Shown here: positions 21,201 to 36,200 of the stretch, piece after piece
Numbering within the stretch: the stretch's first letter is position 1
Layout of the letters: every line of letters begins with the position of its first letter
NCBI RefSeq assembly: GCF_014839805.1
Contig: NC_051138.1
Span: 2,664,983-2,728,982, forward strand
DNA length: 64,000 nucleotides
From: Manduca sexta
Taxonomy: Eukaryota; Arthropoda; Insecta; Lepidoptera; Sphingidae
Direction of reading: 5' to 3'
Made by a program: the position numbers and the translations under genes
The notes under the pieces: model-generated
The model's database searches: none
Told to the model about the DNA's origin: nothing
The model's input: only the letters and a program-made list of their open reading frames with translations

Positions 21201-24200
21201 ACAATTTAATACACCAAAAACTCTCACCCTATTCCGCACAGTCTGCAGCAGCATCCGTTTAAGAAGCACGCTGAACTGCTGGCACGGCGTGCTGCCGTGT
21301 TTGAGGTTGTAATTCTCCACTCCGCCCGCGTTCAGCTGCTCAATCTCCATTTCTTGGAAGGTGTCCTCGACGGCATACTCTCTCCAGCCGTGATACCTTC
21401 CATTTTCTATGGCAGCCACCATTCTCTCAGTATGCGGTCCGTACTCGCCGCTCGATACTTCAATTACTACAAACAAATTGTTTAATTATTGAGATTTTTG
21501 TAGATGATGGTTTAATTTAACTATAACTTGCAGTTTTAGGTGTATATGTATTTATTCAACTAAAATGATCCACCTGCTAGGTAATAAGTTATTAAATATG
21601 TTATCTCCAATAAAATAAATCCCAATTTACGCTGTGCCTTATACCATTTAACGGTATCTTGACGGATGTGATCTAAACCAGAGTAGTCTTTATGGAAAAC
21701 ATATTCTATCATATTTATTTCTTCACGTATTATTACTTTATAATACTAGTTATACACATAAGGAGACTTACTAAAATCAGCAGGATTATAAGTCTTAGGG
21801 CAAGGCAGTTGAAGTTCATTTAGGAATGGCACCACACCAGCCGATGTTCCTTGATACGCGCATCTTCCTTCAGCCAGTACGTACACATGGTCAAACTCTG
21901 CGAACAGCCGAGCTGACGGCGTGTGCAAGGAGCAGATGACGGTACGGCCACCCCTGGCCACCCGCTTGAGCAAGGATACGCAGGTCGACGATGATACGTC
22001 ATCTAGTCCACTAGAAAGATAGTATAAATTTAGACGAAGTTTATAATTGATGGTTATGAATTGAGTGATATTATAAACTATAAAGCAGCAGTATCTAGTC
22101 ACTTTTGTGTTTCGATTTGAAGGGTATTGTAGCCAGTACAACTACTGGACATAATGAGACTTGGCATCTCATGTCTCAGGATGGCGAGCGCTGTGGAATA
22201 CCAAACAATACTGTGTAATTCAAAGTTTTGGATGGCATTTCTATTGTTTGTGGGCAGTTGTATCGTTAACTATCAGGTGAACGACAAGCTCGTCTCATCA
22301 TTCAAAAAAATAATAAAGTAAACAATACATTGCCTTGAGAATTGATCATAACTTATGATGGTATTTATATGTTATCTAATAAATTTATTATAAATAAAAA
22401 GAAGATTAATCTATGATGAGAGGAAATATTTTCTCTTTATCCCAATGGCTTTCAGTGACGCAACTAGTTCATCCGTTTCATTAAATTATTTTTACACCCC
22501 AGAATATAATAGGTGACAATTCTATTATTCTATTATTGATGTTATTTTTAAGATCTTCATTGGCATGACAACATAAATATTACGGATGTCATTAATTATA
22601 TATTCGTCAGATTTTTTGCCTCAACAAAGACGTTCTTAACGTCTCTAATAACCTAACGAACAAAGATGCAAATGACTTAACCCAGTTAACATTATAAGTT
22701 TTTTTATGAAAAAAAATCAAATATGTACTAATCATCATAACCTTAATTCATTTTGCACACGTTAAAATTAGAAATCATCCATCATAGCCGACTGGATCTA
22801 TGATATAATTTTATTTTGTTTTTATTGAACGCAAACCGTAAAAACAAACATTTGCGAATAAGAAATACCAAAAAAACAGCCACCTTTATAATTAATGTAA
22901 AACTGTTACAAAAACTGATTTCGTGGTGTTGCTTAGACGAAAAAAAGTCCGTCTGCGATTTTGATAAATTATGACATTATAGAATTTAATCTACGCCACA
23001 GTATTCCATTCCGCTATTCGTTATGAGTGTAGTCGAAAACAAAGGCTAATAATTAATTACACCATGATTAATTCACAAACAAAGACTCTTTCAATGACAC
23101 TTCTCATATCACAACATTAAATTAACAAAACAAAAATTCTCACGTAGTTGGCTCGTCCAAGAATATAAGTGGTGGGTTGTTAAGTAACTCTAGAGCAACG
23201 GATAACCGTTTCTTCTCTCCTCCTGATAGTCTCTCAGTTGCCGTATGCCTAGCCTTGGTTAACCTTAGGAGTTGGACTATCTCATCCACCTGGAAATGAA
23301 GGGCGTTAGTTAATAAGTAAGCATTAATATATAATTTTTCATTTCAAGTTAGTCCCAATAGACAATGGGTATGTCGCCAGTCGTGACTTAGTTCAAGCTG
23401 GCCATATTTAATCGATTGCATTATTTTATATCACTGATCGGCAAGCAATCACTTTGTTTGCCTTATCTCCACGACCATGAACACTAAAGATCATGAATGC
23501 GATGCGCAACTTAAACCATAATTCAGTGACACGCAGGGCGTTAGAAATTTATGTTTTAGGTGATATTGTAAATGGCTTACACCAGGCGCCTTATTACTTC
23601 CAAATACTATCAGTCTTAATGATAAAAATTTCGATAAGTTATGCTTAGTTAAAACGCAAATTTACTCAATCAGCTGTAAGTCAAAACCCGCTTTGCCTCT
23701 TTATAAGGTTTAAAGTCGGAAACTAGTGATGTTTTTCACAGCTATTTAAGCCATACTTAACCACCTGTTAACGCTAAAACAAGTTTATAAGTAAGACTGT
23801 TAATCCACAGGAACGTACCACTATGGCCTTAGTAGCTGTCGACAGACCGCTGCCCAACTTCAGCTCAGCGGCTATCGTCATGGCCTCCTGGACCGTGATG
23901 AATGGCTGCAGGAGGTCCTCTTGCATGATATACCTGGACATCTTCCTGAACTGTCGCAGGTCGCGTGGAAGTCCATTTGTCGCTATGAGTCCTGAGGCTC
24001 CTGTTACCCTAGTAGAATTTTTTATTATTTATTCAGGTTCTGTTCGTGTTGTATGGATAAAGCAGATAAATTTTTGGTTGCGCGGTGTGGTATATGGGTT
24101 ATACCACACCACGCAACCAAAACTGGGTGGGACCAGTAGGTCTTGGTCAAGCGATAATATGTGTTTTTTTTAGGTCGACAAAACTTTGCTAAGTCAATTG

Positions 24201-27200
24201 TACATGAATGGAAAAAAGTATGCCGTCCCCGAACTTATTTCCACAGAATTATAAAAATGTATCGACAACTTACAATTCGTCGATAAATTAATCCAAGATT
24301 TTTAATTAGCCACCCCTCATGGACTCTTCGTATTCAATTCAAAACTATGCCAACATTTTACTAAGTTCCTACTCAACTAATAAAAAAGCAATTACGGCAA
24401 AAAAGCATGTAAAAATGAGATCTGACGCAAACGAAGTTTAAAGTAATACTCATAAAAAACATAGCCGACCTACAGTTCAAAAATATTACATTCATATTTT
24501 ACCTTGAATTTATTCTAGAGCATTATGTTTTTAGTTCCTTGGTTTTATATAACTACATATAAAATAAGTTTGGTGTATGCGGTATATGTACCTATACAAG
24601 GTAATGGAACGATTGATGAGCCACCTTATTTTAAAATATGAGTATTTTAAATTATCGCCTGAAGGAATATAAAGATTTTTTTTATTGTATTGCAGCATTT
24701 TTAATTAATAATAAAATAAGTAACAAATATTAGTATTGTTTTTGCATACAATGTAAAAACACCTTATTTGAAAATCATAGATGGTGTGCCATGTTTAGGG
24801 AAATGGGTTCTCAACATGGCCCATATTATATCAACGTAAGTATCTATTTTACCAAGATTAATTTAAACTTTCTTCTTATAACGTAAGAAAAGACAGTTTT
24901 ATTCCTGAAAAATTAATGAAATAATAGAAAGAAATAAAAACTTCGTTAAATATTAGCATTAAAAATTTAAAATTGTGCGAAGACCAAAATATTTTCTTTT
25001 TTTTAATGAGTAGTGATTTTGCATAATATTTGACAACAATAGAACAATAAATCTAATGAATATTCCGTCATTGATTTTTTGTTTGTTTAGGAAACCTGTG
25101 GTGGGCCATGAGTCTTGTCAAAACATAACAAAAGGCAAAAACCAATTAACTATAATTCAATGTCGTACGTGATATTAGGTTTGTTGTCGCAATACTATAA
25201 CGAGGCAGCATACTTTATATTTATTTAATTTCAAAAATGTTTAGTTCATTTAAGGCGATACCTCAAGGTCCATTTTCATACATTTTGTTTCACCTTTAAT
25301 CTGGGTAACTAAACAAGTATTGGCAAGTAAAGAATTTAAATTCACGTCTAGTTAGTGATTAGTTCTCGCAGTTGAAAGAAAAACGTAAAAATAATTAATA
25401 ATCATGGATATTTCGGCCTTTAAAATTTCGTCATATTAAATTTTAAAGGCCGAAATATCCATGATTTCGTCATATTAAATTTTAAAAGCCGAAATATCCA
25501 TGATTATTAATTATTTTTACGTTTTTCTTTCAACTGCGAGAACTAATCACTAACTAGACGTGAATTTAAATTCTTTACTTGCCAATACTTGTTTAGTTAC
25601 CCAGATTAAAGGTGAAACAAAATGTATGAAAATTGACCTTGAGGTATCGCCTTAATATAACCTTTTATACGTCCAAAGTGACCCCAGGCACCTAATGGTA
25701 AGTGAAGTGGGGTCCAATAGAATGCCGACTGACGACAGATGATTACCCATCGACAGTCGACAAAATTATGCCGGCCTGTTAGAGCCTTGGCCATTGTCAC
25801 TACACACTATATAAAAAATACCTATTTTCAAAATGGCAGTGTCTTTGAAACCATTCGTACATGCCATTCGTTTGTGGTTGCAGTCATGTAAACATAATTT
25901 GCAACGGTTGTTAAAGATTTACTTTTTTGAAAACTAGGTTGTGTTTGGTCTCAGTACCTTATAACAGTTTGGGAAGTATGTAATGAATGCAAAAGACGGT
26001 AATTAAAGTAACTCGTGTAGTGTTATATTGTGAATTATCGTTTGCTTTAACGGTGAAGGAAAAAAACGTGAGGAAACTTACACACCTGAGAAGTTCTCAA
26101 CAGGAAAATTGAGGGTGTGTGAAGTCTACCAATCCGCATTAGGCCAGCGTGGCGGACTAAGGCCTAATCCCTCGCAGTATTAGAGGTCCGTGCCCAGCAT
26201 TAAGACAGTATATAATACAGAGCTGATATTATTATTATAAACCACGCCATTTTACCATTAATGTTAAGTCCATAGCCTGAGGGAGAGTGAGTCTATTCGC
26301 ATTTATCGGACACAATTCTAGATGATATTAAGCAACAAAATTTAGTAGGTATCACTTCACCCAGGGATCAAAATTGAGACGGTAGTAGACGTAACCAATG
26401 CCCAACACAATCACAACACCGAGACAATCCATGAAAACTAAACTGATTACCTATATCCAGCGAGAATGTTCAACAAACTGCTCTTCCCAGCTCCCGATGG
26501 TCCCAGAATGGCCGTCAATTGTCCCGAACGGAATTCACCGTTAATACTCCTTAAAATTATCTTCGAACCTGAAACAAAAATGTTTATTTTTATTTATTTA
26601 ATGTCGTATATCATTATTCAAGTTGTATAAGGCGATGGATCTAAGGTTATTTCTTGTTTTTGCATTTATGTAAGATATCGAAATATTATTTTCGGATTTT
26701 ATCGCGGTTTTTTTTTATTTTAATTTTCTCCCGTTTCGAAGACTGCAGCCTTCATAGTTACGGGTGGAATGTGGTGTAGGTCGTCCGAAAAGTCAACGTT
26801 ACTATAGATACATAAAGTTTGTAATTCTTTTGATTTGGCGTGACGTGGCATGGGACTTTGTTATATAATAATGATATTAAATATCGTATAAGTAAATATG
26901 TACTTAGACGTTCATTTTCCTTATGTACTTTGATTTGTGGGACTAAAGAATTGTATTTTATTATGTTATGAAGTTACGTAATCTTTCGTAAATAATAAGT
27001 ATAAGCGAAACACAAACTTCTACAAAAACATTGGTTTAAGCTGACAAAATTAAAATACAAGAATTTACATATTTGAAAAAAGATTATTTACAAATTAATA
27101 CTAACAGATGCTACCAACTTATCGCTAGTAAAAATAAACCAATCACAATGAAGTTTGAACTTATTTCGTGGGTTAAAGTGCCCTTAAATGTTCTTCAATG

Positions 27201-30200
27201 TCCTTCAAAAATTCATGAACAATGTAGTTTGATTTCAAAATTATTTGGTGATGCTCCTGTCAGAGGCGACCTTAGGAGGAGGCGAACCGAACAACTGTCT
27301 GGGGCCTCGTGCGGTCTCTTAGAATTCTTTTTTTTACGATTTTCTCATCAAAACTATTAAAACCGAGGTACTTTTTTTTCTCCGCCCAGGGCCTCGCTAG
27401 GTTATTTTTTTTTTATTTTTCGCCTACGGATTTGCGTCCATTAAGGCCGCCACTACCACCTATTAGAATGAGATGATGGCAAATAGTAAATGCCTTGGTG
27501 GCACCTCTCCACCTTTTCGAATATACAGACGTGATAGTGTTTGTTTTTTGTTAAGAAGAAATCTCATTAACAATGTTTGTTTAAAACCAATGCATAGAGC
27601 AAAGTTCATATTACAGTGTAATGATTATTAACAGAACCTATTGATTTATTAATTGTCTATTGCACGTAATTAATATTGACACCAACATGGCGACCTCATT
27701 ACAATGTAAAAAACGTGACGCAAGCGCATGGTATGAATTTCAACTCGAACTTTCATCCCCGCACGGTGTGGTTTTGAATTCAGCTACTTTTGAGGTGGAC
27801 TGTACTTATATCCGGTTTTAAACAGGCCGGCATAATTATGTCGACTGGCGAGGGGAAAAACTCAACACTTTCTGGACCCTACTCCACTTACCACCAGTAC
27901 AGTAGGATCATTTTACCGCAACCGTTAAACACTAACAAAAAATAACTCCCATACGATTTATGATAGGAAAAAATCTAACATTATAAAAATAAACTCAGTA
28001 TAATTTGTTTAAACAGCGTACGGTCGTAATTATCAGTAATAGTCGGTTGTTAGCGAGTCTAGATGTGATCATTACCTGAGAGGACGAATAAACAAAGCAT
28101 AAGTCGAAATAGCTGGTGGTGTTCAGCACCAAAAATAATAATAATAGAATAATAATGTCAGCAAAACATGAACAATAATGAGGCGCATGCCTATGGGTTT
28201 TGAACCTGCCGACATTCGTTTCGGCAATCCGTTGTACAAACCAACTAGGCTACTGCCGCACCAAAAATGCGGAATATCCATGAGTCTTCTTGTTTAAGAC
28301 GTTTAAGGTCGGTGGATTTTTTATTAACGAAACACGCATGGTGCCCGCCTGATAAGTGATACAACCACACATAAACAGTAGCTAAGTAAACTACTTCGCT
28401 CGTCACCCTGATATGTTAAGTCTCATAATGTTCAGTAATTGCGCTGGCTACAATGTCCTTCAAACTGAAACCCAGTCCATGGACTCTACTGCTTGGTGGT
28501 AGAAATAATTGCGGTGGTACCTATCCTCTCATACGAAGTACCTACCACCACGTAAGCAGTTACCGATATTATAAATAAAATTGCTTTGTGGATATAGAAT
28601 TGCAAACATAAACGAGCCACTGCGCCTGACATATACGATTTACTTGTGAATTTTCCTTAAGACGTAAAAGCTATTTTTTTATACGTGGACGTGAAAGTGT
28701 ACCCACTGATGATAGTAAGTGAAATGTGGCCCAATAGAATGTCAACTAACGAGAGATGCTTACACCTCGGCATTCGGCAGTCAGTCAGTCAGACACAATT
28801 AAGCCGACCTGTTGGAACCGAATATACACAGACTGGTCCCGGAACGCAACACACGTGGGCCACTATGGCGGGGTTTAACACCTTGTGCACGATTGTCATC
28901 CGGGCGGATATAAAATATATCCTACCACCTGCAAATATCAGCTATGTTTTAAGTCCACATTTTTTTCACGGAACCCTAAAATGATTTGCTTATACGTGTG
29001 TATTACGTCCAGTATAACCAGTTATAAGGTTCAATATTAATCTGACCCTTACTCGCCGAGTAGAAGGAAAAACTACATGCTTGTTGAAGTTATTGCTGGC
29101 GTGATTTAGTAGAATGCGAGTGCATATAATCATCAGTCACAGGATGTCCACTTAACCTACGTTTACCAAAACCTATGCTTAAGTGGCGAAGGGTCCATAT
29201 AATCCGATTCCTATCGGCTTCCCTTTCGTAACTTATGTAAAATGAAATTTACGTGGAAAATTTGATTTTACATAAGTTGCAAACGGCATTTATTTTATTT
29301 CAGTAGCATTATAGGTTTTGTCAGGTTCCCTTTAGGAAAATGTCCCTCTGCGCCACTTCTATCATCAGCCCTGTATTATATACCGCCCCACTGTTGGGCA
29401 CGAGCCTCCTCTACTACTGAGAGAGATTAGACCATAGTTCACCACGCTGGCCACTTCTATGCTTATACTTAATTTTTTCAAATCGTTTTGAAACCAATCT
29501 GCATCAAGATACTTCCTTTGCCATATTACACAGTAGGATGAAATCTTTCGTACTAATATTATAAATGCGAAAGTTTTTAAAAATGTTTTGATGTTTGTTA
29601 CAAATAAACGCAGTCACAGCTGAATATGTTTGGATAAAATTTGAAACACGGGTAGACCATGGCCGAAATAAACACATAGGCTACATTATATCCCTGCAAT
29701 TTGCTCCTATAGAAAAAAATGGAGAGTTTTTATCAGATTTTTTATAAAGTTGGCGCTGGCATTGTTTTTTAGGGACTTTTGTAGCAGGAAATGCTTTTCA
29801 CATGGTCGAAGCCGCAAGAAACTCCTAATATCTAATATCATTATATGGACTATATAACATATATCTTCGATCGATAACATTACATTATTTTTTTATTTAA
29901 AATAATATAAACCATGATTGACATAATAATTATTACTATGATTCTATTTTAACCGTATGTTTTTTGTGCTTGACCATATTACGTCAAAACAATTTATTGT
30001 ATATTCAAGGTCATTTTAACATTGCGTAACTAAATAAAAAACACATACTTATCTACTTAAAAAAAAACAGTTTACAATAAGTTACTCGAACCGTAATGTT
30101 AAATTAAATTAAGTTTCACACACCTCCGACTTTTCTAAAAAAAATATGTGTGTATTCTTTGTGAATTATCGCTTGCTTTAACGGTGAAGGAAAACATCGT

Positions 30201-33200
30201 GAGGAGCTGCATACTTAAGAGTTCTCCATAAGAATTTTGATGGTGTGTGAAGTCTAGCAAACCGCACTAGGCTAGCGTGGTGGACTATGGCCTAAACCCT
30301 CAGTAATAGATGATGCCCATGCCCAGTACTGGAATAATATATAACACGGGGCTGATAGGAAACCTGCATACCTAAGAAGTCCTTTAAAGGAATTTTGAGG
30401 GTGTATGAAGTCTACCAATCCGAACTAGGCCAGGCGTAGTGAACTAATCCCTGATCCCTCAGTAACAGAGGAGACCCGTGCCCAGTAATGGGACGTCACA
30501 AAAATGCCTAAACCAATTTTGATGTAGTTCTATTCTTCACGCTGCAGTAAACATTTATGTTATGAGTAGACAGTGTTATTATACTGTTTGCTATCTATCT
30601 AATACACAATGTAGACACATGTGACACTGCATAAAATATAACAGAAACCTTGAATAATAAACACTATGCAATTTAATATCAATATATTATTTACATAATT
30701 AATATTTTTAATGACGTTTATTTCCTATTATAAATAATATAATTCATATTTTAAAGTCGTTTATTTCCTGTCATAAAAAAAACAGACAAATTCTTAATTA
30801 TTTTTAATTATTAAAATTCTTCTTAATTTATTTTTTAAAAATACTATTTTTAGCAAACGTATACAAATCAAGGAAATATTTATACAACCTTCAGTGCTAT
30901 TATGCAAATATTTTACCATATCCGAGCTTTTTGTACTAACACGAACAAAAAATTCTGTTTTATAATCATAGTTATTAGAGATAACTTTAATATTGTTATA
31001 GACGTTCAAATAAAGACAAAATTGAGAACTCGGAATCAGTTATTGAATACATTATTCCTTTTATTGAACATTGAGTATAAAAAAGAATTATACATATTTC
31101 CACGATATGTTTCCTTACTTTGTTTGTTTCAATTTTTTTATAATGTGGATATTGTTACATTAATTACATAACGAATATATACCATGAAATTTGCTGATTC
31201 AGTGTATTTCCTCCTAAAATAGACATCATTTTAATTTGAAACCAGTTAATAATAATATTAAGAAACCCATTACAATAAGAAATATTTTATTAGTTTAAAA
31301 TTTTCTAAAAGACCTAGAATTATATTTTTTAAGTAATTGTTCGTATATCCTTCCATGTTTCCGCCCGCAACGCATGCGCAGTAAATGTATGGCACGAATG
31401 TTTATTTATTTATATAAGTTCTCCAGCAGATTATACATTAAGTTTACACAGAAGTGGTATAACGATAGTCATATTCTGATACAAAACCCTCTTTAAGTAG
31501 TAAACAGCATTTGTTTAAGTAATGCGTACATTGTTAAATTACATATTATAGAACATATAAACTAAATAGTAAAATTATTACACTTAATAAGGAAACAGGA
31601 TATTAAAAAGGAACGTTCAAGGTCATTTACTAGGGTGAAGGTCTTAATAGGATGATATATAGTAGCTAGTAAATATTTATTGCGCGAATTCGACATTTCC
31701 TTGTTTTTTTCGATGATAAATATCCTTGACTGTCATATTTGTCAGTTGATTTTCAAGAAGCGTCATTTAAGGTACTATTGTTCAAATATTGTTTAAATTT
31801 GTCAAATTTCCTAGTATTTTCTGTTATGTGACAAAATAAATATTACCTTTATTGTTAGATTTGTCAATTCTTAAATCAGTCAGTTGTTGTTAAGTTTTTT
31901 TGTATATATCTTGTAAAGGTATTGTTTAATGTTCACGATAAATAGTTAAATATAGCGTGCAAAAAAAACATTATTTATTAATGTCTTGTTTGTAAGATAT
32001 TGAAATGAAACTATTTTACGGAATTTATCCTTCAGGGCGGAGGTCCAGTTACATCGAAGGCTGCAAAGTCTTCGAAACGTGAAGAAAATATTAATATAAA
32101 TAACCACGATAGAATCCGTAAAATAGTTTTATTTTAATTTCATTCTTTATCAAAACTGAGCAGATTCCGACAAGTGATGTATCGACCTTTAAATAATCGC
32201 ATCTATTTCAATGTCATTAAGTTCTAAATAAACTTAACGAGGTCACTGACCTATCACGGCCGTTGCAAACATAAAAAATATTTTTCGAAATATGTTTATC
32301 GGATTCTCAGTTTGTAATTTGCAGTTATATTTAATTAATATGCATATTATGTATACATGGTAGTATTCAGGTGAGTCTTGGGGGTCTTTTATATCGTATT
32401 ACTAGATGTATTAGGAAGAGTTTATCAAATTATCTGTGGATTTAAGAAGGTTGATAATAGGCACATTTTTTCCATTCCTGTTTCAAGATCTTGTTTCGGG
32501 ATAAAAATCCCTCTAAACTCAAATTACCATAGTTTGCTAGTAGTGATTTTTTTTTTAATTAGAGTGATTGTTCCTAAGGTAACGTGTTTTGATTTTGTAC
32601 CTTATTTTATATGTAACAAAAAATAGTATTAAAAATAATTCTTCTATGAAATGTTAAACATTATTTAGATTCAGTAAATTTTTTATTTTACCACAAGCTC
32701 GAAAAGCAGTATTAAGTAAAAAAGAACGGGCAAGAAACTATAATATTGGTCTTTTCAAAAGCAGTTCAAAGGTGTAAAGTAGGTACATGATATCATATAA
32801 AAACAACTTCCTCCCATCTGAAGTTAGAGCAATAAGAGTTAACCACATTTTAATCCACGTAACTCTTGTGACGGTGAAGGAAAACATCGTGAGGAAACCT
32901 GCACATCTGAGAAGTTCTCTATAGGAATTTCGAAGGTGCGTGAAGTCTACCAATCCGCACTAGGCCAGCGTGGTGGACTAAGGCCTCATCCCTCTCAGTA
33001 GTAGAGGAGGCCCGTGCTCAGCAGTGGGCAAGTATATAATACAGGGCTGATATTATTATTATTATTATCTCTTTGTGCCCATATGGCAATAGTAAATAGA
33101 CTTTCCCCATCACATCAAGGGAGGAAACACTTAGCAAGAAGTAAATGCCCTACTTGCACTTCTGCCTACCTCTTCGTAGATAAAGGCGTGATTATATTTT

Positions 33201-36200
33201 TACGTCTTAAACTCAGTAAATGTTACGCTCAAGGACCTTCGCCCCAAATACCAGCCTGGTGTCGATTACACATAGTTTAGAACGGTTCCAACTGGCGTCT
33301 AATTTCAACAGCCAAGGCCCATGACGCGAAACTACATTCCAAATGTTTGTGGACCAAGGAGGTTGGTAAAAACTGAGTTGAATTATGGAAGCTTAGAGGC
33401 TATGCACATTTGCGGTTGGAATATTGTATACGCCTTAGGAACTGCCTTTGTCGCATAATTGTATTGCGTGTGCGACACTGTTGTGTAGTCCCCAGTTCGA
33501 ATCTTGGGTCGGGCAAAGTGATATTAGGTTTTTCTGGTAAGTATTGGCTTAGAGTCTGGATTTTGTGCCCGGTATAATAATAGGCTCGTTCTCAGTCACA
33601 TCATGGGACGAAACACACATGTTGAAAATAGGGTGCCTTGATTGTAACACTGCTACCCGTTCAGATATAAAAATGTGTTGTGTTTTTGTTTCGTATAGGC
33701 CTGGTAAAATAGTACTTATTATAACTTTATAGCACGATAAACCTATAAACATTTTAATTACATTGTCTCCCTCGAAAACATTGTCTCGTTCAGGAAAATA
33801 CTGTTGACATTTCCACTTTCGATATTTCGGAAGAACGGAACCCAATTTTATATAACGGCCAAATATCTAATATATCACATATAAATAACATTTTAGGGAA
33901 TAAGCCTGGTAGTGGTGAATGGTGAAATTTTCTGACAGGAAACCCGATACAACTTATAGGTTCGAATGATATGCATAAATGTGGTATGGAAATCTTTCTA
34001 ATCATAATAAATTACGAAAAGGAAGCCGGTAGGAATCGTGTTTTACTAACACTTCTGAATCCTGAGGATATTTCAACACCGAGCGACAATAACTGAGTTG
34101 TTTCTAGTAAAGATTCCTATCAGGAACCCGTAACACGTGCTGTGAATGTAAATAAATATTCATTCAGCGGTAGGAAGTGAAAGTGAGTAGGAAGCGTACT
34201 TTCCTATTCCTATATAATCTATGAGATAATACCATAATTAACACGTTCACAGTCCAACGGGGAGGGATAACAAGTATCTAAATATACAGGGTCATTTGAC
34301 ATTGCGTTAGTAAATCAAACCACATCTCTGTATATCTCCATGAATAACGAACATTTCCACTAAAAATCCCGGTTTTACTTTTGACTTTTGTGGTTTATAT
34401 TTTTGTTGTTTAGTTCGAATATGCTGTGTGCGTGAGTGTATTTCTGACTGAAAGTATGATGTTGCCGCTGCGACGAATTCTCTTAGAGTAGTAATTGAAT
34501 TGAATTGAATTAATAATGGCATTAGAGCGTTTAAAATTAAAATTATTTTTTATTGATATTTATTTTGTTCGATACTTACACTTTTTTATTTTACTTCTAG
34601 GATTTAAGTAATTTATTATAAAGTTTTATTCTCAAGAAGATGAGTATATGGTTTCATTTAGTAAATCAATGTCAAAATTATCCTGTATATACAAAATAAA
34701 TGTGTGTATGATCCGTATGGACTCCAAAACGACTAGAGCTTTTTCAATTACATTTTTAGGTAATCTTTAGATTAGGCACGCCGGTGATCCTGTGAAGTTT
34801 GGTAGCGAACAAATCACAAGAAGTTATCGGACTATGAATAATTAGTGCTACCCATTCGAGGCCAGAGAAGGCCATAAGTTTTAGCAATTTTTAAAGTCTA
34901 GAACTAACACTTTAAAAGTAAACTATCTGACTATAAATTCCTAAAATGGATTTCGTTCGAAAAAACTACGCTGTCTTCTTAGCAGTAGGTTAAAACACCC
35001 GGTGGATTGCCTGAATCTAGCAGAATAGGTACTAGGTACGACCTCAATATCTGTTTCTGCCGTCAAAAAGTACAAGGATATGTTCCGATTTGAAGATTTT
35101 TTTTGCCAGTGTAATTATTAAGTATTGTGGTATTTAAATTCCAGTGTTTTCGGGTGACGAATACAGACCAGTATCATGTATAAAATCTCGATATACAAGT
35201 CATATATGCTGATAGTAGGATATATTTTATATCCGCCTGGATAGCGACCACCGTACACAAGGTGTTAAAGCCCGCCATAGCGGCTCATTTAAGTGTGTTG
35301 CGTTCTGGGATAAGCTTGTGTATATACGGTTTCAACAGGCCGGCATAATTGTGTCGACTGTCGGCGGACAATCATCTCTCGCCAGTCGACATTCTATTGG
35401 ACTGCACTCCACTTACCATCAGGTACAGTGGGGTCACTTTGACTTACACGTCAAAAAAAAGACAAAGTTACTGTTGATTCCGCGAAAACGACTCGAATGT
35501 CATCAACAATTATATCCCGCATAAGACATAATCAATTTGCATATCGCTAAACTAGATCTGAGCCCTGTATGATAGTGTAAACGCGTAACGCGGCCGTGTC
35601 ATGTTATCTTCGAGAAATGTGCGTGGAATGGTATTCTGTAAGCCAAATTTCTATAGTCCTAAACATGATGCGTTGTGTTACGTGCTTGTTACGCACTGTT
35701 AAAATAACGTGCGGGATAGAGAATAAGGCCCCTGTTGCAAAACATTTTAACCGCAATAAAGAAGGAATAGTCATAGACAAATAGTTTGGGTAACATGAAA
35801 TGTTAAAATGAAGAAATATAGCATTTTGATATGTATTTAATTGCAAGATAGTGTTATCTGTTTGATCGGTGTTTGAGTGTATGGACAGGTGGTGTACATC
35901 CAGACAAGCGGCTTGCTCGTGTTTATTTTGTATTGCTTTGAATGACGAGACGAGCTTGCCGTTCGCCTGATGGTAAGCGATACGACCGCCCATAAACAGT
36001 AGAAACACCATCCGACACCTTGCATTACAAAGTCTTGTTTGGTATTCCACTGCGCTCGCCATCCTAAAACATGAGATGTTAAATCTTATTACGTCCAGTA
36101 GTTACAGTGGCTACAATGTTCTTCAAACCGGAACACAACGGTGACTACAAAGTGCTTCTTGGCAGCAGAAATAGACACTGCGGTGGCACCCGGGCGGACA

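Noticed and set aside
21820..22002. 60-residue minus-strand frame over ABCG exon 5
   Set aside because: Frame-shifted shadow of the H-loop exon.
23823..24173. 116-residue plus-strand open frame
   Set aside because: Lies antisense over ABCG exon 3 and runs on into intron.
35604..36062. 152-residue minus-strand open frame
   Set aside because: Joins a family A SINE and a TIR element; both recur elsewhere as repeats.
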